From positions 31,326,857 through 31,390,856 of the forward strand of contig OX578155.1 of the NCBI GenBank assembly GCA_951213105.1: 64,000 nucleotides of DNA, given 5' to 3'. A model generated the notes under the pieces. It had not been told where the DNA came from, did no database searches, and was given only the letters and a program-made list of their open reading frames with translations. This document shows, piece by piece, positions 1-10,730 of the stretch. Position 1 is the first letter of the stretch. Each line of letters begins with the position of its first letter. The position numbers were made by a program, and so were the translations under genes. The stretch is from Amaurobius ferox. Taxonomy: Eukaryota > Arthropoda > Arachnida > Araneae > Amaurobiidae.

Positions 1-1069
1 ATTTATAAATTTGAAATCAACACAATCTGAAACAGTATCTTTAAAATTTAAAATACATTCATCTAAATCATATTTTTACAAAGATACGATATATCAAATG
101 TGTCATATATGCAAAATTCACAATACTATAGAATCACTCTGTTCATATGTAATAAAATTTTTATTTTAATTTATATTATATATTGTTAATACAATAATTT
201 TAATGCAAAAATGTTTTTTTCCTTTATTTTCAGTTTATATTTAAATATATTTTTAATTCTAATTATTTCTAAATATTGCAAAAATTATAATCTACTACAT
301 TATGAAATATAATTTTAAATCTAAAAGATAAGCTATTTTAAATTGAAAATAACTTAAAAATACAGAATAAAATTTTGGGATATATTAAAACACATAATAC
401 TTAAAACATTTTTGCAATTTTTAAAGAGTTAATTTTTTAAAAGTAAACTTCAATACTAAAAATATATAAAAAAAACAATATTAATAATATTGTAATTAAG
501 TTTATAGGCTATTTTAAATTACAATTATAGGCTATTTTAAATTTTAATTTAGCATGCTAAAACTACACATCTCTGATCAATGGTGGTATCATGCAACTGT
601 GATGATTTTTAAGAGTGAAAACAGTGAGTAAGGGCACAGAGCCCAAGTAGAACATGTTTCTAGATACACAGAACACAAACTGTTTCACAATTATTTCTAA
701 AAATTGCAAAAATTATAATCTACTACATTATGAAATATAATATTGTGTTTAATGTTTTTAAAAAAATTCCCAGAATTGTGTTTTTATTTCTTGTACGTAT
801 CATGTTTATTTTCTTTTAAGTATAAGGCTTTTTTAACTTCTTCCAGGTATTTTTTTTTATTTTCTTAAAAGTATCAAATTATTTTAATTTAGTATTGTGT
901 TTTTTAACATTTCACCCCAGTATCAACTTTTTTATTAAATTTGTCCTAAGTAGCATATTATTTTAAAATTTCTTCCTAGTATATATTTTTTTTTAATTCT
1001 TCCAAATCATGTATTTAAAAAAATTATACCGAAATATCGTTTTTTAAATGCTTATAAATGAGACTTACT
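1..1069. other. AT-rich gene-free stretch with a short direct repeat
   Basis: I see no gene. A segment of about 48 bp at roughly 262-310 recurs in the same orientation at roughly 690-740 with few changes. The motif AGGCTATTTTAAATT occurs twice close together near 505-545. From about 780 to 1000 the DNA is a loose T-rich series of units that resembles 10270-10520. Confidence 0.5.
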
Positions 1070-1737
1070 ATTTAACCTAGAGAGCTTAAATTAGTGTTAT
1101 TTTCTTTTGCTTTTAATGAGTCTTAATTTGATATATAACATGACTATGCTATTTCAAATTTGAATTTTTTGAAAAGCTTCAAAATTTTTTTTTTTTAAAT
1201 CTCAAAAACACCCCTTTTAATTTTTTTGAAAAAAAATATATGCTTTATGGACTACTTGTATGCCAAGTTTCATAATGGGAAGCCAATGGGTTCCTATGAA
1301 AATTATTTTTTTTTTGTATTAAACTATAAGTGAAATTAGCTAAATTACAAAAAATTTAATTTCCATAGGAACCCTTTAACGACCGACTATGAAATTTGGC
1401 ACACAAATAGTCCCTTAATGTCTTTAATAAAAGTAAATAACTGAAAATCTAAAAGCCCCCAAAATCTGAAATTTTACAGTTTTTGTAAACTTTACTGGTA
1501 CTATCACTGTACCAAAAATGATCGATTTCTGAGGTATCAAGGTTCAAACCATTAATTGATTTGACACGGAATAACATATACTTAGTACATAACTCATTAA
1601 CCAGTTGTTTCAAACATTCAGCCCACATATGTTCTTTTCAATTTTAACAATTTGCTACACACTTAATATTTCACATATGTCACTCAAAATTTAATTTTGT
1701 ATTTACAATCAGTTACAAAACGTTACTTTTCAAGAAC

Positions 1738-2115
1738 TTTTAAAATAAGTACTTCTCCAAACAAGTGAAGACAATTTCATCTCTTCCTTGCTCAAGAGTA
1801 CAAACTCTCCCAGTTGCAGTATCAGGCTCTACTTTTTGCGAAATGGTCTCACCTAGCACATTCAAATATTCAATACGTCACTTGGTTGAGGATAAAAGAA
1901 AGAAGAAGGTCCTTTAGGATGTAGGAAGCTAACTATATAGTCGCTCGTCTTTTCAAGAATACATGCAAGCTACCAAGATCCTTTATAGAGTATAGTGACA
2001 AATCCAGAGTACCCATGATTGCCTTAAAGTCATTCAACTGTGGCGACAGTATTTCTTTAACTTCTTCATACTCATCAACTGTGCTGTACTCAAAAACTTC
2101 ATTCTTTTTACCCAA
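1738..2115 (-). pseudogene. Broken coding fragment of unknown family, left-arm copy
   Basis: An open frame of 60 codons runs from the ATG at 2115 to a stop at 1933. It is followed, after a one-base frameshift near 1940, by a further coding-like stretch with the motif YIVSFLHPKGP and, after more breaks, TATGRVCTLEQGR near 1800. The same string is encoded on the opposite strand in the right arm, so both copies are read outward from the centre of the inverted repeat. The HPKGP...TATGR pattern reminds me of small C-terminal domains in transposon-encoded arthropod proteins, but I cannot name the family. Frameshifts and stops mark this as a relic. It could be an exon of a cellular gene captured by the repeat. 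Confidence 0.45.
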
Positions 2116-2225
2116 TTTCTGAAAATTGGCTTCTTGTTAAGCATTATTACTGTAGTGAACACCGGTTTACTGAACGTGTGACAGCATTCGACTATATCAC
2201 ACAAACTAATTTAGTAAAAATTTAA

Positions 2226-2520
2226 TCTGGATTTGGCACTATATAGTCTATAAAGGATCTTTGTGGCTTGCATGTATTCTTGAGAAGAATAATGTTACGA
2301 GCGACTATAAAGTAAGCTTCCTACATCCTAAGGGACCTTTTCTTACTTTCATCCTCAACCGAGTGACGTATTGAATGTGCCAGGTGAGACCATTTTGCAA
2401 AAAGTAGAGCCTGTTACTGCAACTGGGAGAGTTTGTACTCTTGAGCAAGGAAGAAATGAAATTATCTTCACTCAGTTTGGAGAAGAACTTATTTTAAAAG
2501 TTCTTGAACGTTTTGTAATT
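2226..2520 (+). pseudogene. Broken coding fragment of unknown family, right-arm copy
   Basis: This is the mirror copy of the fragment at 1738-2115. The best-preserved part, about 2325-2520, stays open for some 60 codons and reads through HPQPSDVLNVPGE, VEPVTATGRVCTLEQGR and a charged tail ending EELILKVLERF. Upstream, at 2226-2325, the same relative with a YSI/L-K-DLG-like segment is present but holds stops. The two copies differ mostly by substitutions while keeping protein similarity. That suggests the ancestor was coding when the inverted duplication formed. No function can be assigned. Confidence 0.45.
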
Positions 2521-2563
2521 ATAATTGTAAATATAAAATTATATTGAGTGGCATGTGAAATAT

Positions 2564-3291
2564 CAGGGTGGCCACTCTTCAGACACATTGAAATTCCCTG
2601 ACTTTTCCAGGTGAATTGAAAAGAAATTCCAGACCAGTAATTTTAACATAAAATGCATTCCCTATTTAGTTACAAATTTGATTAAAGAATCTTAACAATT
2701 ACTCCACTATTAAAAAAAAAGTTATATTAAATCAGGAGAAAAAAATACACATTTTTTGTTTTTACAAATAAATTTTGACATTTTTAATAAAAAATACATG
2801 TAAATGCAGCAAAATTGAACTACTGAAATATTTAAAAGAATTTAATGTTTTTTTTCCCTGAAGAAATAGTCTAAACTGATGTCCTTAAATATGGGCATTG
2901 CAAATTGTTCACAATGACAGACATTAAAGATATGCAAAAACTACACTGTAACAAGCTACAGCCATTGAATAATTAATGTCAAAAGAATGTCATTAAAATA
3001 GAAAAAATATTGTAAAATGTATATAATATTCTTGGCAACAGTTGTCCAAAATGGAGCACAAACTCTGCATTTTTGTTTTTATACGGAATCAATGTTTTTA
3101 TACGGAATCACATGGCAGCCTTTATTTAGAAGTTACGAGTACAGCATAATACTTGGCGAAATTTTTCGAAAATGGCATACAAACTGGGCAGTCCTGTTTT
3201 TATAAGGACAACTAGTATTTAAAAAAAAACAAAAAAAAAAACAGAATTTTCACAAAATTCCCTGACTTTTCCCGGTTGAGTGGCCATCCGG
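2564..3291. mobile_element. Non-autonomous hAT-like DNA transposon, copy 1
   Basis: The 728-bp element starts CAGGGTGGCCACTC and ends with the complement of CCGGATGGCCACTC, giving 14-bp imperfect terminal inverted repeats. It is flanked by the direct repeat AATAT (2559-2563 and 3292-3296). The uninterrupted target can be read from the other arm of the surrounding inverted repeat, which proves insertion. A second copy with the same termini lies at 28030-29964. There is no transposase frame. A 5-bp duplication with CAG-type ends fits the hAT5-like group, but superfamily placement is inference. Confidence 0.85.
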
Positions 3292-3990
3292 AATATTAAG
3301 TGTGTAGCAAATTGTAAAAATTGAGAACATATGTGGGCTGAATGTATGAAAAAACTGGCTAATGAGTTATGTACTAAATGTATGTCATTTTGTGTCAAAT
3401 CACTTAATGGTTTGAACCTTGATATCTAAAAAATTGATCATTTTTGGTACAGTGATAGTACCAGTAAAGTTTAAAAACACCGTAAAATTTCATATTTTTT
3501 GCGCTTTTAGATTTTCAGTTATTCACTTTTTTAAAAAAGCCAAATCTGGTAAAGTTTTGAAATCTTTAAACAGTGGTAGATCAAAAACTATTTGACCAAG
3601 AGAGTTCAAATTAGTGCAGTCTTTTGTTTTCGATGGACCTTAATTTGATATACAACATGATTATGGTATTTAACTCTTTTTTAAAATTGGAGTTTCTAAA
3701 ATAATTACAAACTAAAAGAGAAATTGTTTTTAGAGAATAGCATAGTCATATCAAATTAAGACCCATTAAAAGAAAAAAAAAATGACACCAATTTGAGATC
3801 TCTAGGTCAAATACTTTTTTTTTTTTGCCAAATTTCGCTTTTAAGAAAGTCAATAACTGAAAACTAAGAGCCCAAAAAATCTAATATTTACAGTTTTTGT
3901 CAGCTTCACTGGTACTACTATTGTACCAAAAATTATCATTTTCCATGATGTCAAGGTTCAGATCATTGGTTGATTTGACACGGAATGACC

Positions 3991-4530
3991 CTTGGATGAA
4001 TATTCAATTTGGCAGTATTTTAATTTCTTAAGTTTTACACCATATGAATTATTGTTTAAAAACAAACTAATTATTCTTTGTAATCAAAGTTAGAGGTAAG
4101 TTACGGTACAGGAAAATTAAGCGTTCTGCATTTTCAGGTTGCAGCCTATTACCATCTTTAAGTTTAAAATCTAAGTTAAGTTTAAAATTTAAGTTATACC
4201 ATCTTTAAGTTTAAAATACATAAAAACATGTAAAAGAATAATTTCTGATTTTACAATATTTGAAATAAACATGCATGCATGACAACAAATGCAATCTCGG
4301 ACCACGTTTTCATTTAATCTCCGCTTAGATAGTATTAAATGCGAGCATGGATGCACATACCACGATGCTGAAAACATGCCCTTTTCCCGTTTGCTTTTAA
4401 AGCAATATGTGCATACATACAACAAAGCTAGGAAGATATATAAAATAAAATAAAAGTTAAAGCTAAATATAATTAAATAAGTTATATAAATTAAGCAACA
4501 TGTTAACCTAACACTAACCTAACACGGGAA
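3991..4530. other. Gene-free AT-rich interval
   Basis: I see only a short local repeat of AAGTTTAAAAT-like words near 4155-4215. The 78-codon minus-strand frame at 4189-4425 has no recognisable domain and I do not regard it as a gene. Confidence 0.4.
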
Positions 4531-4660
4531 AATAAAGTTCAAGATACAAACCTTTCTGTGCTACAAACCATGGCGGGAAACGTAAAGAATGATTACTGCA
4601 CTCAGTGTTGCCAGATGCACAAAGCTTATGGCTTCGTCCCCTGAGGTAGAAATGAGTCCG

Positions 4661-4693
4661 TTCTGGAAGCTTCCAGAACTGCGTGACGTCACG
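4661..4693. promoter_or_regulatory. Perfect heat-shock element followed by a CRE/ATF palindrome
   Basis: Positions 4661-4678 read TTCTGGAAGCTTCCAGAA, an exact 18-bp palindrome that matches four alternating nTTCn/nGAAn half-sites, the consensus bound by HSF trimers. Three bases later 4682-4693 read CGTGACGTCACG, an extended palindromic cAMP-response/ATF site. The surrounding 150 bp is more CpG-rich than its neighbours. A stress-responsive promoter is the natural reading. No clear gene follows on either strand: the plus side leads into the ACGGT array and the minus side has only a very short frame starting at 4572. Confidence 0.6.
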
Positions 4694-4738
4694 GCGGGGT
4701 TAGAACTTGGGAGGGTGAAGATAAACAAGAAGGGATAC

Positions 4739-5260
4739 ATGAAAATGCCTTGGGGAAAAGGGTTCGAGAACAAAGCTGAAAGAGGATTTGAGCAAGGGGG
4801 AGCGTTAATGGTTATTTTTACGTATGAAAAATGGTAATTTTAATGTAATATAAACGGTATTTATAACGTATGATAAACGGTATTTATAATGTATTTTAAA
4901 CGGTAATACATAAAAATGCCTTTGGGAAAAGGGTTCGAGAACAAAGCTGAAAGAGGATTTGAGCGAGAGGGGAGCGTTAATGGTTATTTTTACGTATGAT
5001 AAATTGGTATTTTTAACGTAATAAAAACGGTTATTTTAATGTAAAATAAACAGTAATACATACGTATTTAAAACGGTATTTCTACATACGGTATGTTCAT
5101 ACACGGTAATTCATACGTATGATATACGGTATTTTTATATACCGTTTACTCATAACGGTATTATAACCGATGTATTACCGTTTATCGTATAACACATACG
5201 AAAATATAACGTATAAACGGTTTATCAACGGTTATAATACCGTATGTGTGTTACCTGGGA
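4739..5260. repeat. Tandem duplication of about 171 bp merging into an ACGGT/ACCGT-rich array
   Basis: The segment beginning near 4742 (ATGCCTTGGGGAAAAGGGTTC) recurs near 4912 with small changes, giving a period of about 171 bp. From about 4845 to 5245 the sequence carries roughly fourteen ACGGT or ACCGT cores set in AT-rich spacers with many TACGTA words. Several are arranged as local palindromes, for example around 5120-5150 and 5205-5245. Confidence 0.75.
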
Positions 5261-5450
5261 CATTAGGTATTTCTTTTGGTTTTTGTTTAATTTTAGTGTC
5301 TATATTTTCGGCAATTCCTTTAGTCGCAAGGACTTTCTTTGAACGGTGCCGGTTTTCCGGGAGTGTTTGCCGCGGCACTCAAAGCATGCTTTTAACCGGG
5401 GAGTGGGGGTCACAACCACTTTTTGGTACTGTTCATTATTTCATTGAATT

Positions 5451-5511
5451 TTATATATATATAAATATATATATATATTATATACAATATATATTTATAT
5501 ATATATATTCA
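5451..5511. repeat. (TA)n-rich microsatellite
   Basis: Interrupted TA dinucleotide run of about 60 bp. It follows a short GC-richer patch (5330-5430) of unknown nature. Confidence 0.85.
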
Positions 5512-8250
5512 TTTTGTGCTAATTTCATGAATGTTACAGAATTAGTAATTGTGCGAATTCTAAGAAAATGAATTAGGTATATTAATAATGATACTATTAC
5601 TAATTTGCCTTAATATATATTTATGTGATATTTGATACTTTTGCTTTGTTGTTGGACCACTGCATCTGTTTGCCAAATTTGCAGACTATTTGGATGGATG
5701 GGTCAGAATTATAAAAGGAAAGAGAGGTCGAAGGCAAACAGAGTTTTTTATACCCCCCACTACCACTATTTTATAACATATTGAACTTTTATAAATACTC
5801 GTAGTTTATGTGGCCCAAGCACCTATGCATATCTCAACCTTGTGCCTCTCCTTCCCCTATTATTGTCCCTGGGGCTTTCAGACAAATAAAAGTAGTCTTT
5901 AATAGGGATCCTGTTTTTGACTATATAGAGGATTCATGTGACATCATGAAATTGTTTTATTTGTACAAGCAATTACGGGACGTACATTAGGTTTGTAACA
6001 GAAGATAGTATTTCTTCAAGTATTTTGGTGGGTTTTTATTTTAATAAAAAGCTGTTTTATTTAGAACTTAGGTGTGCATCAATATATATAGATGTATGCC
6101 TAGTTAGAGGTAACTAGAAAGCATAAAGACATGCGGTTGTCTCGCTTTCACCATGAATCAGAAAATTAAAAACAGTAGCGTTATAGTAGTAGACTATCAT
6201 CATAATTGAAATAAATTTTATTAATATAGTTTTAAATATATTTACTTTCATGTTTAGTATCCATCATCCAGAAATTTATTGATAAATTTTCACTTCTTTT
6301 TTTTTTTTTTTTTAATTTTCATATTGTTTACATTAAAAAAAAGTGTCTTTATAATGTATTGTTTGAATATCTGAAATAATAGTACTCAAAATCATGCTAA
6401 AATTTATTATTTGAAAGTGTGAACTCTTAGTCTTATATGTTATAATAATGTTAATGTTTACTAATTATAATTTAAATATAAGAAATTCTCTGAAAAGAAG
6501 TAAATTTTAAAAGTTTCTTTTGAGCTTTCCTCGTTTCCACACTTATTACAAAACAATATATTTTTTTTAACCTCTTGCATAAGCACTCGTGTTTAATTTT
6601 AAAATTTCCTTATATGTCTTGAGCAGGCACTGTGAATATCACTTTGTTTTCCATTAAATATAGAAAAGTGCAGGCAAAAAAAAAAAAAAAATAGGATTGT
6701 TACTTTATATGCACATGCCTAGAAATGACCTATTCAATATCGCTTCTTAAAAAGATCATGACAGCATTGGTATACACAGGAGTTTCTTCTAGAAAGTTAT
6801 TGGTAACATGCAGTGGTATAAAAATAAAAAGCAAGATACGCTCTTACGTTTTCAAGAAGTAATAACATCATATTAAGGAATCTTATATAATACGCATGTT
6901 ACCCTCTTTAATGCTCTTTGAATCCACTGATTTGATGCTCTGAAATGCTACTCATTTCTTTTAACTGAATCTCCAATTATAAAATGATAAATATAAGCAA
7001 TTCTAAAAAAAGCAAGGAAAGGATCTATTGTATTTTCACACTAGAAAACGATTGAAACTGTTCCAAGAGTTTCAAATTTTACAAATTCATTGTAGCAAAA
7101 ATATTATTTTATTAGCTTGATTATGAAAAGACTGACAATGCTGTCACAATGCGCTTTCAATGATTATAAAATTGGAATAAGAAAATAAATATTTTGAAGA
7201 ATGAATTCTTAAAACTTAAATTTAATGAAAAGATAACAGTAAACTGTGTTTTCAAATTTGATTCTTTAAACCATTTTAAGAGTAAAAAGACATTTCAAGA
7301 TGAGATATTGAAAAGTAAACAAATATATTTTAATATTTACATTTTGAAAAATAAAGAATCATATTTAATTTTTAAAGTAAACACACTTTTTAAGTGTAAA
7401 CTACTTGCACATAGCAACATTTGAAGATACATCAATATGACCTTGAATTGTTATAACAAAACTATTTTGTTTCGTAGAAGCCTCGTGATTTCTGATTTAA
7501 AGAAAAATAAACTCAGAAGCTGGGCAAAATTTTTGTAAATATGTGCAACACATCTTGGTTGATACGTAAGTTCAGTAATAATGAGCTGTGATGCTGGAAG
7601 GTAGCGGTCATTAAATATAGCCATCAGTTTTTACTGCAATTATTGATTTAGCAAGTTCTGTGCTAGAAGAGGAATTAATCGCCAAAAATGAAAATATTCT
7701 TTCTTAGCTTAACTAAAGATAAGATACTGGTTTTTCAAAATGCTATCAACAATGCAACTGCAATTAATCAAACAATGCTTTTTATTGTTTTGTACTTCGG
7801 CAATATAAAAATACTACCATCAAACGAAATATTGAATACATTTATGAGGATAAAGGTGAATTTCAGCAAAATATATTCAGTACTTTTTAAATAAAAATTA
7901 AAATAATAATTATACCTTTTATATGAAGAGATCATGTGACCATTATTTGAAGCGGTCACGTGACCCACTTCAAAATAAAATATGGCATCCATCTTGTGTC
8001 AAAATCATGATTTTTAAAGTTCTTTTTATTTCATATTTAGTGTTGTGTCAGTCCTAAAAGTGCTTTATTTTTGCTTAAATTCTATGCATCTACATACTGA
8101 AACAATGCAATTAGAATATATTTGAGTTTAAATAATCATCAAACTTTGATTATTTCTTCAACAAAGTCTAATTTTTACTGATGGAGAATGTAAATACCAA
8201 AAGATGTAGAATGAGTTGTATAAGAATTGTTGCATTTCTTTAATGCAAAA
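5512..8250. other. Gene-free AT-rich interval
   Basis: I find no recognisable coding, RNA or transposon sequence here. Frames such as 7194-7424 and 7688-7894 are low-complexity, lysine- and isoleucine-rich, and consistent with chance in AT-rich DNA. Confidence 0.4.
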
Positions 8251-8254
8251 TTAT

Positions 8255-8840
8255 TTAACCCATGCAGTCTACAATATAGCTGATATGAGTGAAACATTCA
8301 TCGATTTTACACAGAGAACCAGACTATTTTTTCGATGAAGTTTTAAGCATAGAGTTAAATTACTTGTACCTCTATGGTTATAAGTTTTTAAATAAAATAA
8401 ATTATTACACTATTGGGATGAATTAAAGGAATGGAAAAATGTTTATGAATGAAATGCTGCTTTTACAAAGAGGCGATTTATATTTCGATGACATCATTTG
8501 AATAAAGTTCACTTGTTTTCGATGCATTTTTTAAATATAATAAATTATTGTAGTATTATGATAATTTAAAAAATATTACCGAGGAATGTATCGCATTTTA
8601 GAGATGTTTAAATCAGGCTATTTATATTTCAATACCGTCATTTGAATGAAGTTAAGTTTTTTCGATGAAATTTTGAGTTTTCAAATATAATAAATTAATG
8701 TAGTATTGTGATAATTTAAAAAATATTACCGAAGAATGTATTGAATTTTAGATATGTTTATATAAAATTGCATTGAAGTTGGAAAATGTTTCATAATCAA
8801 TGCTTTATGCATGATTGATCTTTCTTGCTTACATTTTTAA
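8255..8840 (+). repeat. Dispersed repeat, copy 1 (inverted partner at 20105-20680)
   Basis: This block matches the reverse complement of 20105-20680 along most of its length, including the words GCATGATTGATCTTTC and AATGCTTTATGCATGATTG. Inside it a unit of roughly 100-120 bp (AAATATAATAAATTATTGTAG followed by ATTACCGAGGAATGTAT) is repeated about three times, so it is itself a short tandem array. No coding capacity is seen. Confidence 0.75.
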
Positions 8841-9256
8841 TTTCAATTGACGTTTTGTTTGCATAGAAAATTATACAGTTGTCTGCTATGAGTGAGTCAG
8901 CTTTGACTGCAGCGCCATTTGTTGCATTTCCTGAACAATTCTCCCGATTTTTTTTTCCTTGAACGTGACACTAGGCCAAGCCAAGATGTTTCTTTACGGA
9001 GTGCCTGGGTCAAAAGGACCCTTACCTCCACCTCAGAAAATAATAAATGAATGGTTTTTCTGATAAAAGATGTAGTATGCTTATACACTCCATTTGGTGG
9101 GTGCTGGGTGGAGATTAGTGACGGAAGATGTTTGCTGTCCTCGTCTTGGAATGGCTGCTGGGATGTGACTGAAAAGGGGGGGGGGAAGCGGACCAATAGA
9201 AAATCCAGAAGTTAGTTACATTAATGCAAGGTCAGTTATAATTACTTTAGCATAAA
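8841..9256. other. Unassigned interval
   Basis: A slightly GC-richer patch at 8890-9200 holds a 99-codon minus-strand frame with no recognisable domain. I cannot support a gene here. Confidence 0.3.
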
Positions 9257-10071
9257 TCTATATATATAAAGAAGAAAAGTATGTATGTATGTATGATCCA
9301 ACATTACGTTGAGAATGGCTGAACCGAATTTGATGGAATTTGGTAGTCATGAAATAGCCTCACTAAAATTTTAGTCCATGTTTCGAGTTTATAACACCAG
9401 GGGTTGTCGCGATATTAATGAAAAACGAAACTTTCGTTTGTTTCATTATCACGGAAGAAGAGCTGCACGGAATTTAATAAAATTTTGTGGGTAGCTTTAA
9501 AATAGCCCCCATAAATTTAATCCAAGTTTAGAGTTTCTAAGACTAGGGGTTGTCGAGATATTAATGGAAAACAAAACTTTTTCCTAGGAGTTCTACTCTC
9601 TAACTCCATGATTCCCATCAAAAAAGGTTGGAAATCATTGGCTAAAACGTGAAAGTCAATTAAATCTCCATTCAATGGAGTTTTGTGGGAGTTTATTGAA
9701 CGTATTAGTCCCTTTTGAAAATCGCAGGTTTGAAATATGAATTTAAATGGAAATTCTATCACCATGGTTTATTTTTCACAAGCTTTACTGAACAAATTTG
9801 ATTAATTTCAGTAATAAATAAAAGAATATAAAAATATTTATCTATCTATATATACATATATAAAGAAAAGCCTGTATGTATGATCCAATGGATCTGATTA
9901 GCCAAAGAATGGTCGTGCTTAGGCAATGCGTTAAATAAGTAGAAACAATTCTGATTTTGATTTCACAATGAAAAAACAATCTATAAGATTCACGGCCCTA
10001 TATGTTCCGGTGTAATTTTTATCAGAGTTTTGCATCGTAAATCCCGAGCAACGCCGGGTAATCGCTGCTAG
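9257..10071 (+). mobile_element. Non-autonomous Helitron, probably two nested copies
   Basis: The left end reads A|TCTATATATATAAAG with the GTATGTATGTATGATCCAAC motif after it. The right end reads CCCGAGCAACGCCGGG, a short hairpin, followed by ...CTAG|T. TC at the 5' end, CTRR at the 3' end, a subterminal hairpin and insertion between A and T are Helitron hallmarks. A second 5' end (TCTATCTATATATACATA, 9841 or 9845) precedes the only intact 3' end, so a short element of about 230 bp sits in or beside a longer, 3'-truncated one. Inside, about 9300-9410 and 9465-9565 are diverged direct copies of each other. There is no Rep/helicase frame. Confidence 0.75.
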
Positions 10072-10269
10072 TACAGTATAAGAAACAACAGAAAAACTGT
10101 TACAATTAATTTTAAGCATTAAAGTTAAAATTTAAAGGTTAAAAATTAAGTTAAAATATTTTTACGTTTGAAAATTAAGTTTAAGTTTTTAAAGATTAAC
10201 ATTCAGAAATTATTCAGAGTTCAAAGTTAAGATTTATGACAGGTTAAGTTATGGGTTTTAAAGTAATAC

Positions 10270-10520
10270 AGTTATCACTTTCTTTGAAATTTTATTAAAG
10301 TACAATCTTTTTTCTAAGTAATTTTTTAATCTTTCTAAGTATCATCTTTATTGCTAAAAGTACAATCTTTTTCCTAAGTATTATTTTTTAGAAATTTCTT
10401 TAAAGAAAAATTATTTTTCTAAGTATAATTTTTTAAAAATTTCATTAAAGTATAATTCTTTTTTTCTAAGTATAATTTTATTTTAAATTTTGTTACAGTA
10501 CACCTTTTTTTTAAGTATTG
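10270..10520. repeat. Irregular T-rich minisatellite
   Basis: Loose tandem units of about 40-60 bp built around CTAAGTATAATTTT and ATTTCATTAAAGTA. Similar CTAGTATA/T-rich units are visible at about 840-1000. Confidence 0.55.
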
Positions 10521-10569
10521 GTTTTTTTGTTATTTATATATTATTTACTTATTTATATATTACGTTTTT

Positions 10570-10730
10570 CATGCATTTTGATTTTTACTTATAATATTTT
10601 GAAATCTGTTATACACAAAGTTTAGCATAGCATTCGTTAGGTCTTTTCAAACATCTTCTTTGGCACCACTTTTGTTCACTAAAAATATGGTGGATTGCAC
10701 CAAGATTCTTTATACTGAAGTTGTTCCGTC
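10570..10730 (+). repeat. Dispersed repeat fragment, partner at about 27095-27265
   Basis: The order TGCATTTT..., ACACAAAGTTTAGCATAGCATT, CTTTTCAAACA, TTCTTTGGCA, then TATACTGAAGTTGTT is repeated in the same direction at about 27100-27265. The two are diverged. The identity of the parent element is unknown. Confidence 0.5.

Larger units (their letters stand above)
1070..3990. repeat. Compound inverted repeat (foldback-like), split by a later insertion
   Basis: The left arm (about 1070-2010) reappears reverse-complemented from about 2226 to 2560 and again from 3292 to about 3540. The gap is exactly the inserted element at 2564-3291. The outer sequence around 1430-1575, containing ACTGGTACTATCACTGTACC, occurs three times: forward, inverted (3365-3530) and forward again (3850-3990). 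A second inverted pair is centred near 3700 (3590-3680 against 3724-3830). The central spacer is about 2011-2225. The arms are diverged by substitutions and small gaps, so this is an old structure and not an assembly artefact of identical arms. Confidence 0.8.

Noticed and set aside
4661..4678. Reading the HSE as an incidental HindIII-type palindrome only
   Set aside because: The full 18 bp fit four consecutive HSF half-sites and a CRE is 3 bp away, so I kept it as a candidate regulatory site, without claiming a gene.
5170..5571. 133-codon frame beginning in the ACGGT array
   Set aside because: It reads through the repeat array and the TA microsatellite, so its length is a product of low-complexity sequence.
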